Positions 46,789 through 57,811 of a DNA stretch of 64,000 nucleotides are shown in pieces; the stretch's first letter is position 1, and each line of letters begins with the position of its first letter. The notes beneath the pieces were generated by a model. It did not search any database and had not been told where the DNA came from. It was given only the letters and a program-made list of their open reading frames with translations. The position numbers and the translations under genes are program-made. Source of the stretch: Exophiala sp. HKRS030 (taxonomy: Eukaryota; Ascomycota; Eurotiomycetes; Chaetothyriales; Herpotrichiellaceae); contig JAHWDD010000004.1 in NCBI GenBank assembly GCA_023897205.1, positions 2,170,001 through 2,234,000 of the forward strand, written 5' to 3'.

Positions 46789-49700
46789 TCATGCGGACCG
46801 GTTGTTCTGCAACGCGGACAAGACACGATACCTCAAGCTCTGTTCCTGCTCCTGTTGTTGCTCTCTGAGATCTTGGACCCGCTTTCGTTGCATGAGATCT
46901 CCCCTGATGGTCCTCAAGTACCGCGTGGCCTGCTCGATCAACTCGCGAGGTTCCGTGCTCTCCTTCAGAGTCTGCAGCAACGTCGCGACCTGCCGATTGT
47001 CGTTCAGGTGAGGGCACGTCCTGCCGTGCCCCAAGTGTGCGATCCCGCAAAGACCACAGTGCTCGACCCCCGCCACTTTGAGACGACACCAACCCATGGG
47101 GTGTTGTTCACCGCACGCAGAACACTGGTGCGAAGGTGGCATACTCTCACCCGGGCGAACGTCAAAATTCGCGTCTCCGTTGAAATGAGGGGCTTGTCCA
47201 AGAGGTACCCGGACTCGTTTGAAGGGCCGCGCTGTACCATCGAAAAATCACACACATCAGTATCGGCGTCTTTGGGGCGTAGAACTCGTCCTACCTTGGA
47301 TGGAACGTCTGGGCCGACGATCGGACTCGTCGTCGACGCTCAAATCCTCATTTTCACCGTCCGACTCTTTTGGAGCTCGGTAATCGGGATCCTGAGATCG
47401 AGGCCTTCCTTTGTATTTGTCCTTGTTCACAACCGGCTCGGCCTGTTCACCGTCTCCGGGTCCGCCGTAGTCGACAGCCTATCAAACCATTAGCTTCGTG
47501 ACATCAAAATGTTGTATAGAGTGAACAATATACTTGTCTCTTGCGCTTGCCTCTGCCCAGAGCTTCGGCGTTTCTGGCTTCCTCTTCGGCGAATATTCTC
47601 TCACGCTCTTGAAGAATCTTGTCCCAAATGCCGGGGTTGGGCGTACTTGTTCCTGTATCGACAAGTTCTTCATCAAGTGCGGATTTATCGTTTGCCCAGA
47701 CGCGTGCAAAGCTGAATTGGGATTCGGCAGATTTGCCTTCGCTTGTTTTGGTGTCTTCGATCTGGGATCGGTCAAGTAAACGGTCTACAGAGGCGGCATC
47801 GTAGATGATATCGTCAGTACCCGAATCATCATCAAACAGAGCCTGGGCACCATGTCGCAGAATCGATTCCAGATCGTCGCCGGCCTCATCTTCTTTGTCC
47901 ATCCTCTCGATGAGAACATGGTCCAGAGCCATCTTCTTGCGTCCAATTTGCATGATTTTCTCTTCAACGCTGGCGCGAATCATAAGCTGGAAGACGAGAA
48001 CCTTGCGCGTTTGCCCGATACGATGAGCCCGTGACAATGCTTGAATGTCTTGGTGCGGGTTGAAATCGGGATCGAGGATGATGACGGTATCTGCTGTGGC
48101 CAAGTTGATACCGACACCACCTGCTCTTGTTGAAAGCAGAAAGGCGAAATAGGGAGAGTCAGGAGCGTTGAACTCATCAATTCGCTTCTGCTTCTCAGCC
48201 GCCGAGATTTGCCCATCGAGTCGATGATGCTGCATCCCTAGGCCATCCAGAAAGTCTTCAATGACGTCCAGATTGTCGAGAAACTGACTGAACAGGAGAA
48301 CCCGGTGGCCACGCTCTTGGAGCTTCGGAAGCATAATTGAGAGAAGTTGTAACTTGCCTGAAGCTGCCACCAGGTTCTGAAAAGCAACGGTACTGTCAAC
48401 CTTTCTTTCTTCGATCTCCCGACTGTACACAAATGGATGGCAAAGGGTTTTTCTGAGTTGCATCAAAATGTTGTTCAGACTAGTGCGTTCCTTACGAGCA
48501 GCACCACCATCGCGGGCGAAGATAGACCTCATCAATTGCGGGTTTCTTGCTAAGATCGACTTGTACACCTTCTTTTGCACACTCGACATGCTGACTGGCA
48601 CAATTACTTGAGCCATTGGCGGGAGAAAGGTCAGCACTTGTGCCTTGGTCCGCCGAAGGAAGAATTTCCGAAGCATTTCGTGTAGTTCTGGAACGTTCTC
48701 TTGGGTGAGATTTGAATATCTTGCCTCAAGCTCTGCCGCATTCATGCTCTTATCCAAGAACTGCAGCAAGTTGAATAGTTCTCGAGCATTATTCTGCAAG
48801 GGCGTGCCCGTAAGTAGGACCTTGAAAGGAAACCGAAACTTGGATAGGGCGTCGTAGATCTGTGTTCGATCACTCTTCAAACGCTGTCCTTCGTCAACGA
48901 CCAAAGCTTGCCACGGCACCCTCATGAGATTCTTTCTCACGGAGTCTTCGACGATGGACTCATAAGAGGTCACCACAATGTGAGCTTTGATATCCTTAAC
49001 TTCTGAACGCTGCCTCTTATGGGAAGGCTTCTTCTTCTCCTCTTCGTCCTTCTCTTTATCTTTGGGAAACAATTCATACTCGGAAGTAAGTCTTCTGGCA
49101 GTCGAAGAGCCATAGTAGGTAACAATTCGGAGTGACGGAGCCCACTTTTTCACCTCCCTTCGCCAATTTGGAACAGTCGCATTAGGGACGACTACCAGGA
49201 AAGGCCAGGATTTGTGATCCTGGACCAAGGTCGCAAAAAAGGAGACCAGTTGGATTGTCTTACCTAGGCCCATCTCATCGGCCAGGATGGCATTCTGATT
49301 ATTGTACCATTGGTACAAGAGCCAATTAAGACCTTCAAGCTGATATGCCATCAATTCACCCCCACTCACAATCTTCGGTTGGCCCTTTCTGAGTAGAGCG
49401 TTTTCAAAACTCAAAGTTCGTATTTGGGTCAAATGCCGTCTGAGAGAGGATTGCCCAGGGATTGAGAGATGCAATTTAGCAACATAATCCTCATAGGCTT
49501 CTTTGAAATCGTTCCATCGTTCGGTATCTGCATAGGCCGGGGGCTTTTCCCATATCGCATCTTCGTAGCCTAGACCTTTGTATTTGACAAAAGCCATGTC
49601 TACTTCTTTGACTCGTGCAAGGTCGATCTCTATAGTACTGTTCCTCACAACACTTGAGTAACGTACGTCAAAAACGACATCGACTCGGAACACCTCTTCT

Positions 49701-51756
49701 GGGATTGCATCGGACGTGGTCATCTTCGGAAGAACATTTTCTTGTTTTTTCATGAAAGCTGACCTCATAGAACTTGCAGCGATACCCCAGACCCAAGTTC
49801 CTTGCATCCAGGTAGTGCGGAAATACGACTGCGCTTTCCATTTCACAAGGTATTCCTTCTCCGTTTCTGGCATCTGGTCGACTGTAGTTCCTGCGACATA
49901 TGCCTCCAGGTCAACCGGCCTCCACGCCACTAGAGCGTCAATCTGATGCTGATTCTCGATGCAATCTTTGCAAGTCCACGATCTATGATAATGCTCGAAT
50001 CGTCTTTGTGCGAGTTCGGTCTCATTAAGCATTTCATCATTGTCGTCGTCAAGAGAATGTGCCGTTTTGCGTTCTGGAAGATGGTGCATGTGCCAGGGCC
50101 GATCGCATTGTGCACATCGAAACATGACATTATCGACATTGCCGACCATACTGGGCTCAACGATGGTGATCGGATCCTTTCCTCCATTTTCCTCTCTCTG
50201 AATCTGCTCTTGTCTGGTGGTCAGGCGATTTCTGAACGGCCTAGAACATGCACCTAGTTCGTTGCAGACAACACAGCGACCTTGATGAGGCGCCAAGCTG
50301 TCCTTCTCATGAGCAAGGCCTATGCAACGTCTGCACTGCAACACGAACAAGTCCTCACCGACTTTCGTGACCAAATGATCACGACTTCCCCGAGGTCCTA
50401 GGCAAGACTTGTGGTAGGAGTTCGTGCACCCCTGACAGAACACTAACGGTCCCTTCGAAGGATCGTCACCGGTGTAATTACATGTATCGCAATCCTGACG
50501 ATGTCGCTTTCTGAACGGATCATTTTCCGAGTGATGGGCAAAGTGCTCCTTTGTGGCGATAACCTTGGGTGCTGTTTTCTCTTCTTCTAAACTGGAAATG
50601 TCATCCTCCTGACGCTCACGCATGCTCTGTCGAGGTTTGGCTCGGGTCCTCTCCGATCGACGTGTGCCGATCTCGCGCTCTGACGAGGAGGAAATGCTGA
50701 TCTTGGTCCGACGCAGAGCCTGTGGGCGTCCTCTCGTGGGGTGCAGTGCAGAGCGTCGGAGTCTGTTACTGCGGCTCCTAGGTTGGTCCGAATCATCCTC
50801 AAGTTGCAGAAGTTCATGCTGGAAGTAATTCTTCTTCTTCTTCGAGGTGAGTCGCGCAGATCTTCGACCACGGGATTCGCGAGCATCTGACATTTCTTCG
50901 TCACCTGTCTCCGAGTCGTCGCTGACTTCTTGGTTAGAAACCTCGCTCTCACCAGCCTTGGAACGTTGTCTGGTAGGACGTGATAGCTCATCTTCACTGG
51001 AATTCGAGAAATCCATGGTTGTCCAGTCTATCGCTGACGATGCTGCTTGCCTTCTCGCCCTGCTCTTCCGTGATGTAGAGCGATTGCGTTGTTGAAAGTC
51101 TCGAAAGGCCCTGGAGCCGTTATTGAGACTACGCAATTTGCGTGACGAAAGCTGTGTGGGAGCCATAATCAGCAGTCGATCACATTGAAGGGTTGCTCGA
51201 ATGAGCGAGTGAAGGAAGCTGTGATTTGAGGCGATGTGAGGAGGGAATGATCAAATTATAAAAGAAGAAGGAAGAATGTGAAGTGAGGCGAGGGTATCAA
51301 GGCATAAGTGAGGTGACTTACAAGGTCTCTTTCACCGCTTTCTAATCTGACAACATATTGATCGTCCGTTCTCTGAGCAAGTATCTCCTTGACTGCAAAG
51401 TGACCTGGTAGATACTCATAGTCTTGCTTTTCTCGGTCAGACAATCTCGGTACGTCGATGTAGAAGTTGTGTTGTAGTGATGGGACTAGTGCTGAGACGA
51501 GTCCATCGGCGTCCGATGTGGCCTCTGATTCCTCTTGAACATAGCCGTCGCTTGTCTGCGTATCAGGTTCACTATTGTGCTCTATATCACCACCGCTGGA
51601 TGTAATGCTTGGGGCTGATATTGCCGACTCCCACGAGTCCTGCGAACCCTGCGAACTTGGAGCTGTCTCAATGGCACTCTTGTCTGTATGCTGAGACTTC
51701 TGAGGCGGTTTGCCCATCCAGGCAGAAATATCCACAGAGTTGTCCATAGCCTCCAT
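46789..51756 (-). CDS. mit1: Mit1/CHD-type SNF2 chromatin remodeller
   Basis: SNF2-family nucleosome remodeller of the fungal Mit1 type; fission yeast Mit1 is the remodeller of the SHREC silencing complex. Four exons (51756-51322, 51151-47534, 47478-47295, 47231-46789) give 1559 residues. A chromo-like segment (FAVKEILAQRTDDQYVVRL, completed after the first intron by LNNGSRAFRDF) is followed by a basic Ser/Arg region. Next are two Cys/His-rich PHD-like modules (CDTCNYTGDDPSKG...CQGC; CVVCNEL...CAQCDRPWHMHHL) and a second chromo-like stretch (EYLVKWKAQSYFRTTW). The ATPase has ADEMGLGKT (Walker A), VVDEGQRLKSD (motif II), LTGTPLQNN and a helicase C-lobe ending SRAHRIGQTRKVLVFQL. The last exon encodes a compact zinc cluster (CSACGEQHPMGWCRLK...CGLCGIAHLGHGRTC). 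Chromodomain and zinc-cluster continuity across introns shows that the N- and C-terminal exons belong. Divergent from MRM1. Confidence 0.9.
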
Positions 51757-52020
51757 CTTTTCCGAGAACTTGCTTGGGAGGTCGGTTCAACTGTCGCGGG
51801 ACATTGGAGGTTCGTCAGACGTCCAATTGCAGGAATGTTGTGACTGAGGCCGCCAGGACTCGGTCATGTCGTTCTCTACCAAACATAAACGGGAGTCATC
51901 TAAATTTGACTATACAGCTCGTTTCTAGTGAAGTGTGAGCAATCTTTAAGGCATTCCAGTACAAATCATTGCCGCATCGCGACTCGTTCTCCAAAACGCG
52001 CCTTCGCCTGCGCGTCTGAT

Positions 52021-52064
52021 TATTGTGCTTTGCAAAATTCCGTAAAAACCTTATTTTTTTGCAA
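52021..52064 (+). repeat. 44-bp inverted repeat, left arm
   Basis: Begins TATTGTGCTTTGC and ends TTTTTTTGCAA. Its exact reverse complement lies at 52328-52371. Inside the arms the flanking sequences also share shorter, diverged matches (GCCATAT followed by TCAACAA on the left; the same words in reverse complement on the right), so the original repeat may have been longer. No target-site duplication is evident. Confidence 0.9.
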
Positions 52065-52147
52065 CATGCAAAACATTCAACAATCATAAAAGCGGTGAGA
52101 ACACAACGCCATATTTCTCAACAACCACCCTATAATTTCATAAATAT

Positions 52148-52247
52148 NNNNNNNNNNNNNNNNNNNNNNNNNNNNNNNNNNNNNNNNNNNNNNNNNNNNN
52201 NNNNNNNNNNNNNNNNNNNNNNNNNNNNNNNNNNNNNNNNNNNNNNN
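52148..52247. other. assembly gap (100 N)
   Basis: Exactly 100 N, a conventional placeholder for a gap of unknown size, lying between the two arms of the inverted repeat. Confidence 0.98.
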
Positions 52248-52327
52248 CAGTGCTATCTAGGGCTATTGCGGCTGCAGGATGAGTTTGTTGATACAGGCCA
52301 TATGGCGGTGTGCAGATTTCATACAAC

Positions 52328-52371
52328 TTGCAAAAAAATAAGGTTTTTACGGAATTTTGCAAAGCACAATA
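52328..52371 (-). repeat. 44-bp inverted repeat, right arm
   Basis: Exact reverse complement of the left arm at 52021-52064. The two arms could form a long hairpin or be terminal inverted repeats of a small element whose centre is missing from the assembly. Confidence 0.9.
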
Positions 52372-52477
52372 CTTTACAAGGGTCTTGGAATTTACTGTAC
52401 GGAAGAATTTCTCCAAATCTTCTGAGTACTTTCGTACTCCGTACTCTCAACCACATCCAACATCTTTAAAACTGTGA

Positions 52478-53824
52478 ATGCCGCTCTTCGTTCACAATGC
52501 TCTGCGGACGAGAGTCGCCCCGTCGACATTCCTCAAGTCTGTATCCAGACGTTCGATCTCCCTAACCGGCGCCATTGAGAAGGGAATTCGCGATGGACAG
52601 TACAGCGCTGTCAAGCACGAACGACGACGCGAGACTCCTCGAAATGTAGCAATACCAGGCAGAAATGAACGAGCAGACGACAAGAAATTTGCTTCGGCCG
52701 ATGTGGCTTCTAGTCAGACTACAAATACAATACGTAGTGGCAAGAGCAGAAGTGCAGTAGATGATGGAGTTCCGACAACCATGCCCTATACTACAGCCAC
52801 CTCGGAGTTCATCGCTGGGCCTCACTCAGTTATAGCCGCATTGAAGGCCAGGCGGCGCAAGATATACAAGCTCTATAGCATGCTCTCTGATGAACAACAA
52901 GAGGAAGAATATCCAAGGCGTGCCATGACTTCTGCGGATAGGCGAACAAGCAGCCAGAACTCAGGTCATGGTGAGGTTCTGCGGGATATATATGGCCTTG
53001 CTAAAGAGCATGGCATACGCGTTGAAAATGTTAGAGGGCCAACTTGGAAGCGAAGATTTACCAAGGTCACAGGTGGACGACCCCATGGTGGCGTCCTCTT
53101 GGAGTGTTCTGCTCTCTCTACTTTGCAAGTCTCCACGCTACCATCTGTTCAACGACCGGAGCATGATATACTGGCTACCATTGGATGGAGTGACCAAGGA
53201 TCGCAGAACTCTGGAGCCAAAGTGCAAGGAGATGTATTTGGCATCGAGAAGCCATTGCCTCCTGGACATTCATATCGACCAGCGTACCGATACCCTTTCA
53301 TGCTATTGCTCGACCGCATCAACGACGTAGGCAATTTCGGAGCAATAGTGCGTTCTGCTTGGTTCTTGGGCGTTGATGCCATACTCACTCTCGATCACGG
53401 TACTCCTGCGCCGACTCAAGCTTCTAAAGCTTCATCTGGCGCCGTTGAATATATGCCCATCCTGCAGATCAAATCCGAGAGAGATTTCATCAAATCGTCC
53501 CGAGCAAATGGTTGGAAGTTCTTTGTCGCCGATGCCACCCTCGAATCTGCAAGTAAGGTTCACAGCCCCTCTCGCCGAAAATACGAAAAGACCGTAGCCT
53601 TGCAAGCGGAAGGTGCCTTGTTGCAATATCCATGCGTTCTTGTCCTAGGAAATGAAGGTGCAGGGATTCGGACATTCATGCACAATCTCGCTGACGGTGT
53701 GGTTGGGATACCAAATGCTCGCCCGGACCATGGAGATGTTGACAGCTTGAATGTTAGCGTGGCAGCCGCCTTGTTGACCCAGAGATTCTTCGATTCCGCT
53801 TGTTCTGAGGATAGGGTGGGTTGA
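52478..53824 (+). CDS. MRM1: mitochondrial 21S rRNA 2'-O-methyltransferase MRM1
   Basis: SpoU/TrmH-type (SPOUT) methyltransferase that methylates a guanosine ribose in the peptidyl-transferase loop of mitochondrial large rRNA. A single 448-residue exon. The N-terminus is basic and Ser/Thr-rich (ALRTRVAPSTFLKSVSRRS), consistent with a mitochondrial presequence. A substrate-binding region starts at AGPHSVIAALKARRRKIYKLY. The SPOUT motifs follow in order: DRINDVGNFGAIVRSAWFLG (motif 1), CVLVLGNEGAGI (motif 2) and DSLNVSVAAALL (motif 3), forming the knot that binds S-adenosylmethionine. The spacer between presequence and domain is longer than in yeast. It ends 52 bp from the convergent dihydroorotase stop. 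Confidence 0.93.
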   Translation: MPLFVHNALRTRVAPSTFLKSVSRRSISLTGAIEKGIRDGQYSAVKHERRRETPRNVAIPGRNERADDKKFASADVASSQTTNTIRSGKSRSAVDDGVPTTMPYTTATSEFIAGPHSVIAALKARRRKIYKLYSMLSDEQQEEEYPRRAMTSADRRTSSQNSGHGEVLRDIYGLAKEHGIRVENVRGPTWKRRFTKVTGGRPHGGVLLECSALSTLQVSTLPSVQRPEHDILATIGWSDQGSQNSGAKVQGDVFGIEKPLPPGHSYRPAYRYPFMLLLDRINDVGNFGAIVRSAWFLGVDAILTLDHGTPAPTQASKASSGAVEYMPILQIKSERDFIKSSRANGWKFFVADATLESASKVHSPSRRKYEKTVALQAEGALLQYPCVLVLGNEGAGIRTFMHNLADGVVGIPNARPDHGDVDSLNVSVAAALLTQRFFDSACSEDRVG

Positions 53825-53876
53825 TATCGTTCCACCGTGAGCGACGTGTGACCAGCGGGAGCAGACCAACCTCAGC

Positions 53877-55163
53877 TTAAACCTTGCCCATCCATTCCAA
53901 GGAGTAAATGGGGCTAGTCCTCCTGAACGGAACAATCACATCTCCTGACGCATTGCTTCCAATGGACTGAACCGCCAACTTTTCAATCACCTTTTCCTCT
54001 TTCGCCGAGACTCTGATCTTCGCTCCGCTCGCCTTTACCCGATAGAACTTCCGACCAAAGCCACCAAGGAACCCCTCTAATACATCCTGCGACACTCGCC
54101 CTTTCTCGATCATGCCCTTGGACACCGCGCCCTCGAACGCCTGCAAGACATACTGGGTTGCATATGGCTGTGTGAACACACCCGCCGCACACTTTCCCAT
54201 CTCAGATCCCATACCGCCTTTCTTCGCGCGCAAAGGATGCGGCGCACTATCTGTGCCGAGGAAAAACTTCTCGTCACCACCCGTGGCGGCTTTGAGCAAT
54301 GCAATGCGATCCTTGGGGAGTTTCGCGACCGGCTTGCAAAAGTTGATCGGATCGCCAGCCCAATCGTCCACGATCAAACTGAGATGATGAGCGGTGATGG
54401 TTGCGACGACATTTGGCCCGCACTTCTTGACGGCCTCAATGGCCGCGGCGGTCGTACAATGCTCCAACACGATTCTGAGCTTGGGGAACCGACGATGCAG
54501 ATCCAAGAGAGTCGGAAGAAAGGCCTCCTCCGCGTTGAGCACGGTGATGTCTTCGCCAGGGGGAGCTTCGCCGTGCAAATTGAGCACCAGGTCCTCTTGC
54601 TCCATGGCCTCGAAGACCGGATAGAACTGCTCGTAATCGACAACACCGGAGGCGGAATTGGTGGTCACGCCCGCCGGGTAGGACTTGACTCCGTAGATGA
54701 CGCCAGATCGTTTCGCTTCTCGGATCGTGTCCGGCGTGATGGATGGGTGCAAGTACAGTGACATGAGGCACGTTGCGTCACTGAACTTTGAGATGGTCTG
54801 TTTGTAGGAGAGTGCATGCTCGACGGTGGTGATTGGTGGGACGAGATTTGGCTGTTTGATAGTAGAAAAGAACAATGTTAACACCCTTCTCTTTAAACCA
54901 ATCGATAGACATCACTCAGTGCTTGGTCGTTCTCATTGCCAAGAACACATGGATGAAAGGATAACGCTTGATCTGATTCAAAAGAGCTCGAGGATGCAAA
55001 AACAGTTCCCTCAACTCACCATGACGAATACGGTCTCGACGCCGCCTTGCTTGATCGTCGGGGCCACGGCTTCGAGCATGGCCCCGTCGCGAAGGTGGAC
55101 ATGGAAATCCGCCGACGCCGGCAGCACAAGCCCGTCGAACATGGTGGTAGGTGGTGATGACAT
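53877..55163 (-). CDS. URA4: dihydroorotase
   Basis: Zinc amidohydrolase that closes carbamoyl-aspartate to dihydroorotate, third step of pyrimidine synthesis. Two exons (55163-55020, 54851-53877) give 372 residues, as for the stand-alone fungal/bacterial type. All metal ligands are visible: H21 and H23 in ADFHVHLRDG, the carbamylated lysine K104 (GVKSYPAG), H141 (LNLHGE), H179 (LEHCTT) and D249 (LGTDSAPH). The exon junction lies between VFVM and PNLVPPITT, a conserved block that confirms the splice. The intron is 168 bp, long for this window. The tail after the barrel (SGDVIVPFRR) is normal. Confidence 0.96.
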
Positions 55164-55937
55164 TTTTGTGGTGTGCCAGGGTTGAAGGACTAGTGAAAAT
55201 GGCGATCTTCAAAAGGGTTCGAGAAACTTTCGGTTTACGGGTTGGTTCTGAGAGGAAAGGCGGAAAAGGAACGATACAAGTCCTTGCTCGTCGTTCCGTG
55301 CGATACAAAATTCAGCAAAGAGGTTGATCGTAATGAAGAGTGCTGTACCCAGTGCCCTGTTGATCTGCCGTAGTGGTATAGGGCGGATCATTGCTGGCAA
55401 TACATAAACTAACACAAGCCCTACCAGTTAACTAGGTACGTGTACCTGTGGAACAACAAAGAATTCCGCATGAGTCCTCTGTACGAGTACAAGTCTAACG
55501 ACAGTAAACAAGTCGAGAAAATGGTGTTTCAGCATTTCTGTCTATCGTGTCAAAAAGTGTACATGTTGGTTGGTGTGTTTTTGTGCCCAGTATCACATAT
55601 TTGCAGTCCCTTTTCCCATCAATCTATCCATTTCACAACATTATCACGTATCCCCGTTGATCCCCAAACTTCAATTTTTCCAGCAATTTGTAGAATTCCT
55701 TCATATGTACCAGATTTGTAACCGGTAATCGCGTTCAACGTCCTCTCAATCTGTCCTCTCCTCCCTAACGGGGTATGAGATACGGCTGCTTTGAAGAAAT
55801 GCTTAACACCTAATTCGAATTTGTATCTTGTCGAACGCCATTTGCCGTCATATCCATTCGTCCATGAGAGATCCGATGGCTTTCTCTCATATGCATTAAT
55901 AAATCCAAGTCGCTCATTCTCCGTTGTGCAATGCAGT
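55164..55937. other. dihydroorotase promoter and FIG1 3' region
   Basis: 774 bp between two minus-strand genes. AT-rich patches; no repeat or gene recognised. Confidence 0.4.
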
Positions 55938-56857
55938 TTAGTCCTGTCGATGGGTTAGCATAACCCTCTCTTGTGTTCAGGCATATGTGTAATTCATACC
56001 TCATCAGTAAGTCGGTCCAACAACTGTATACTCAGTATCATCACCAGCAGTCCTAGTGTCACTATCACAAGGAGTCCAAAGCCGAACCATCCTAGGACCA
56101 CTGCGGCTGTTCCGACTCCGGACTTGACACTTCCATTGCCGAGATCCCTGGTCACTATGCTTGCCGCCACAGCCGCCGTGTGCTGCCACATCACAGACAC
56201 CAGTACAAAAACTGATGCTATGAAGATGGTTGCCAACGCCACTTGTGACACAGCTCTTGAAGGGAACGGCCGTACTTCGTGTTCGGAGCCATCTGGCCCG
56301 GTACTCGTGTGCCAACCGGGGAATGTTGCGAGGAGGATAAAGGTCAGGAAGGCGAGGACGATGGCGATGATGAGGAGGTATGGGAAGACAATGGCGTTCT
56401 TAAAAGTACTGGCCACCCATATCAGGTTGAGAGGGTCTTGATCAACGCTGACCAGATCTGCAAGGGCGGTCGAATTCTGGTTGCACATCCATGCGCCGCC
56501 ATCGGCCTTGATACATATGCCAAAGTATCCAACTCTTACAGTGAGATCGGCCTCATTCACAATGTTGGCGATGGCAGTCGAAACCCCTGGGTCGACCTGG
56601 ACTGCACTGAAAACAGGAGGGTATTGTTGGTAGTACAGGGAGATGAGATAGATGTCGGGTATCAGAGGGGAGGTCGATGAACATCCTGCAAGAAGAAGTG
56701 CTGGACAATCAAAGTCAGCTGGAATGCCTGGTGTTCAGTCTGGGGGCAATTACTCACATAATAGGATGATTGCAATGGCTATGAAGATCATCAGGACATG
56801 GTGGTAGCCTATGAACGGCACGAATCTCCTCCATCCTGTTGCGAATCTAGGTGCCAT
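55938..56857 (-). CDS. FIG1: Fig1-type calcium regulator membrane protein
   Basis: Fig1 family, claudin-like four-helix proteins of the low-affinity calcium influx system, needed for mating and hyphal or cell fusion in fungi. Exons 56857-56758, 56700-56000 and 55943-55938 give 268 residues. Helix 1 (HHVLMIFIAIAIILL) leads into AGCSSTSPLIPDIYLISLYY, then the hallmark VRVGYFGICI followed by W-x-C (GAWMCNQN), then three more helices (AIVFPYLLIIAIVLAFLTFILLA; VALATIFIASVFVLVSVMW; VVLGWFGFGLLVIVTLGLLVMIL). The last exon would code only Asp and stop: a GTATGA donor at 55999, CTAAC branch site and CAG acceptor support it. Without that splice the protein ends in Val and stops at 55994. Both forms are almost identical. 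Confidence 0.85.
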
Positions 56858-57811
56858 GGTGCTCAATGTTCAATATAGATGGCTTTTGAGAGTCTCGTGA
56901 GTATTGGCGGGTAACCGTCCGTGCGGACGGTGGATAGTATGGAAACTCAGCACAGGCAAGATATCGGCACAGCGCCCGGTTCAAGAGGTGGTCAAGGCAG
57001 ATCGGTTCGTCCTTGGGAGGTCCGAGTTTCGCGATGCGGATTGAATTAGAGATATCGCAATCGATGCTTTAAAATTCAGAGGTTGCTGAAAACTGAAAGT
57101 CAGTTGCCTGCGTCTTGTTTGATGGCACAAGGAATGGGAGGAATAGGGAAGAAGAGAAGGGAGAGAGGCGTAGCTTGATTTAGTCTCGCAATATTCGAAG
57201 ACTGGGACTGCAAGGCACCAATTGCCATAATGTCTCAGAGGTTTGCCATTGATAATCGTGGAGGTTGGTATATGCGGTGAATATGATATTCAGGTGGTTG
57301 GGCGTGATAATTTTTGGTACATATTATTGAAGGGAGCCAAAACATGGTACCAAGAGTAGCTTAGCGTAGCCTTGCCCATTTAGTTTCCGGCGCTGTCGCG
57401 CACCCGCCAACCGGTTTGCTGGCCACGCTAGCCTCGTTTGTAAGTTTCTGTCCGCGAGGCTCCGTGATGTCACTTTGTGTTTGTAGCTAAACCCTTCGCT
57501 TGCAAGCATAAGCTCTAAAACCACCGGCATCACTTGGTAGACTATTGGGAATAAGCCAAAAGCTCTTGTCGCTCAAAACACGTTATTTCCTGGTGCTTTT
57601 AATAATGTTGCCTGCCTAAAATCAATTTCACAAAGTGCTTCGAGCATCAATCATACCCAATGATTCTTTGTGCCTACGCTTGGGATTCACGCCCAATCCA
57701 AGCCACAGGTCAACCAGTTCCAAAAGCCCACGTCATCTCAGAGGTTGAGATGTACTAACGAGATACCACAAACGCCAAATACAGTCCCTGCTTCTTCAAA
57801 CTTCCAACACA
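56858..57811. other. FIG1 promoter and EXO1 3' region
   Basis: 954 bp between two minus-strand genes. No repeat, TACGGAGTA copy or gene recognised. Short ORFs only. Confidence 0.4.

Larger units (their letters stand above)
51757..52477. promoter_or_regulatory. shared promoter region with inverted repeat and gap
   Basis: 721 bp between the divergent Mit1-type and MRM1 starts. It contains a perfect 44-bp inverted repeat pair, a 100-N gap between them and a TACGGAGTA copy (52435-52443) 35 bp upstream of the MRM1 ATG. Confidence 0.6.

Noticed and set aside
46504..47493. Plus-strand ORF of 329 codons
   Set aside because: Overlaps the last two Mit1-type exons in antisense and low-complexity CT/CAT sequence; the minus-strand zinc cluster is the real signal.
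52023..52469. ORFs running through the N gap
   Set aside because: They depend on translating N as unknown residues and on the inverted repeat arms; not evidence of a gene.
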